Assembly: GCF_016107625.1 (NCBI RefSeq)
Contig: NZ_JABASV010000004.1
Span: forward strand, 1-64,000
DNA length: 64,000 nt
Origin: Vreelandella alkaliphila
GTDB lineage: Bacteria; Pseudomonadota; Gammaproteobacteria; Pseudomonadales; Halomonadaceae
Direction of reading: 5' to 3'
Position numbers and translations under genes: made by a program. The notes below the pieces were generated by a model. It had not been told where the DNA came from and ran no database searches. It was given only the letters and a program-made list of their open reading frames with translations. Below, one piece after another: positions 62,997 through 64,000 of the stretch (positions within the stretch are counted from its first letter, which is position 1; each line of letters opens with the position of its first letter).

Positions 62997-64000
62997 TTAG
63001 GTCACCGCTTGCGCATTAGCCGTCGACTGCGCTTCAAGATGGTCAGCTAAGGTGGCACTTGCTTCACCTTCAATGGCCTGGGTAATCAAGCGACTCCGAC
63101 TCGCTAAGGCTGTCTGAGCAAATAGTAGCGGCACTGCTGTCACAAGCCCCAGCACCGTTGTTACCAGCGCCTGACTGATACCACCCGCCATTAGCTGCGG
63201 GTCGCCGGTACCGAACACGGTAATCGCCTGGAAGGTGACAATCATGCCGGTCACAGTACCCAGCAGACCCAGTAGCGGCGCAACGGCTGCCAACAGCTTA
63301 ACAATCGGCTGGCCACGCTCGATACGCGGTAATTCAGCCAATACCGCCTCATCCAACCTCGCTTCCAGTGCTTCCGGTGTTTGGTGCTTATCCATCTCCT
63401 GGAAACGCTGGAGCACGCGACCCAGCGGGTTATTAGCATTCGGTTGATCCAGCGCTTTACGCTGGCGGTGCAGCCGTGCACTGACGACGACCAGGTAAAG
63501 GTACTGCGCCAATGCCACTAATAGACCAAAGCCACCCAGCGCTACCACTACGTAACCGACATAACCGCCCTGCTGGAATCGCTCCCAGAGACTTGGCTGC
63601 TGAGCAAGAGCTTGCAACACGCTACCTTGGGTAGGATCAATGGCAAATACGCGGCTTTCACCTTGATGATAGGCCGCCAGCACATCACTGATTTCAGCAG
63701 GAGTATGCGGCACTTCAGCCAAGCCACCATCATCCTGGCCTTTCCTGAGCAACGCTGTGTCAGTAAACGCTGCAAAATCACCCAAGCGCACAACGCTTCT
63801 CGATTCAATCTCGCCACTGGCATCGGCCACCGGTAATTCAAGGCGCTCGGCACGCCCAGTGCTCAGCGTTAGCGTCGCTAAACTGTCCACGACAGTTTCG
63901 ATTTGTTGACGCTCCAGCACCTCGATCTCATTGAGACGCGGTGGTAACGCATTAGCATCTAGCGTCAACCAGCTATCACTGCCTAGTTCGTTACGCACCT
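62997..64000 (-). CDS. MotA/TolQ/ExbB family protein, TtpC-type, 5' end beyond the window
   Basis: At least 333 residues; the frame stays open to the right edge, and the GTG at 63998 is not taken as the start. The first ~180 visible residues are periplasmic-type sequence ending in a helix (VGYVVVALGGFGLLVALAQYLYLVVV). The channel domain follows with KLLAAVAPLLGLLGTVTGMIVTF and the last helix LVTTVLGLVTAVPLLFAQ. TtpC proteins of TonB2 systems have exactly this larger form, with a signal peptide and ~450 residues. Its partner upstream is often a DUF3450 gene, which would lie outside. Confidence 0.88.
   Translation of the reverse strand, partial: VRNELGSDSWLTLDANALPPRLNEIEVLERQQIETVVDSLATLTLSTGRAERLELPVADASGEIESRSVVRLGDFAAFTDTALLRKGQDDGGLAEVPHTPAEISDVLAAYHQGESRVFAIDPTQGSVLQALAQQPSLWERFQQGGYVGYVVVALGGFGLLVALAQYLYLVVVSARLHRQRKALDQPNANNPLGRVLQRFQEMDKHQTPEALEARLDEAVLAELPRIERGQPIVKLLAAVAPLLGLLGTVTGMIVTFQAITVFGTGDPQLMAGGISQALVTTVLGLVTAVPLLFAQTALASRSRLITQAIEGEASATLADHLEAQSTANAQAVT

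Noticed and set aside
1-64000. rRNA, tRNA and transposase genes
   Set aside because: No tRNA cloverleaf, rRNA segment or transposase protein was recognised anywhere in the window, though a tRNA scan was not possible.

Overview
The window looks like chromosome from a halophilic gammaproteobacterium of the Halomonadaceae (Halomonas/Vreelandella type). This is inferred from protein resemblance, a moderate GC content, and a Pseudomonas/Halomonas-like order of housekeeping genes (algU-mucABCD-lepA-lepB-rnc-era-recO-pdxJ-acpS, then gacS/barA, cysM, rlmD, relA, mazG). No rRNA, tRNA, CRISPR array, transposase or integrase was recognised.

Region by region. (1) 1-3990 is accessory DNA. Three minus-strand genes of unknown role lie here. 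At least two have the hallmarks of integron gene cassettes: a well-formed attC-like site at 1869-1940 contains the stop codon of one gene and directly precedes the start of the next. (2) 3993-6418 holds a ketopantoate-reductase-like gene, a block of 207-bp tandem repeats and a glutathione transferase. (3) 6419-23942 is a branched-chain amino acid island. It contains a valine-catabolic cluster (mmsB, 3-hydroxyisobutyryl-CoA hydrolase, acyl-CoA dehydrogenase), a five-gene Liv-type ABC importer, and, divergently, the leucine/isovalerate cluster liuR-liuA-liuB-liuC-liuD-liuE plus an acyl-CoA synthetase. A perfect palindrome in front of liuR and a near match in front of the valine cluster suggest that LiuR controls both. 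(4) 24004-27337 has a methyltransferase, a small outer-membrane-type protein and a Kef-type K+/H+ antiporter. (5) 27456-29832 is a compact trpR-trpE-trpG operon with a TrpR-type operator upstream.

(6) 29909-39913 carries, on the minus strand, rluF (with a long basic tail), a DUF924 protein, ppc, mazG, relA, rlmD and cysM. A GacS/BarA hybrid kinase follows on the plus strand. (7) 42765-53798 is the envelope-stress and housekeeping block, all minus: rpoE/algU, mucA, mucB, mucC, mucD, lepA, lepB, rnc, era, recO, pdxJ, acpS. PdxJ has an unusual His/Glu-alternating C-terminal tail encoded by a short repeat. (8) 54177-59968 has a DAHP synthase, dinG, an RhlB-like helicase, a small basic protein and xthA. 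(9) 60038-64000 is a TonB2-type energy-transduction operon (TtpC-like ExbB, ExbB2, ExbD2, TonB, TPR protein) that runs off the right edge.

The best candidates for undescribed biology are the cassette-like genes at the left, especially a 520-residue protein with an apparent DUF4365/PD-(D/E)XK-like N-terminus. After these come the His-rich PdxJ tail, the Lys-to-Arg Walker A in LivF, the 207-bp repeat family, and several short tandem repeats placed at gene ends or in a promoter. All functional calls rest on reading motifs and families from memory; no database search was run.
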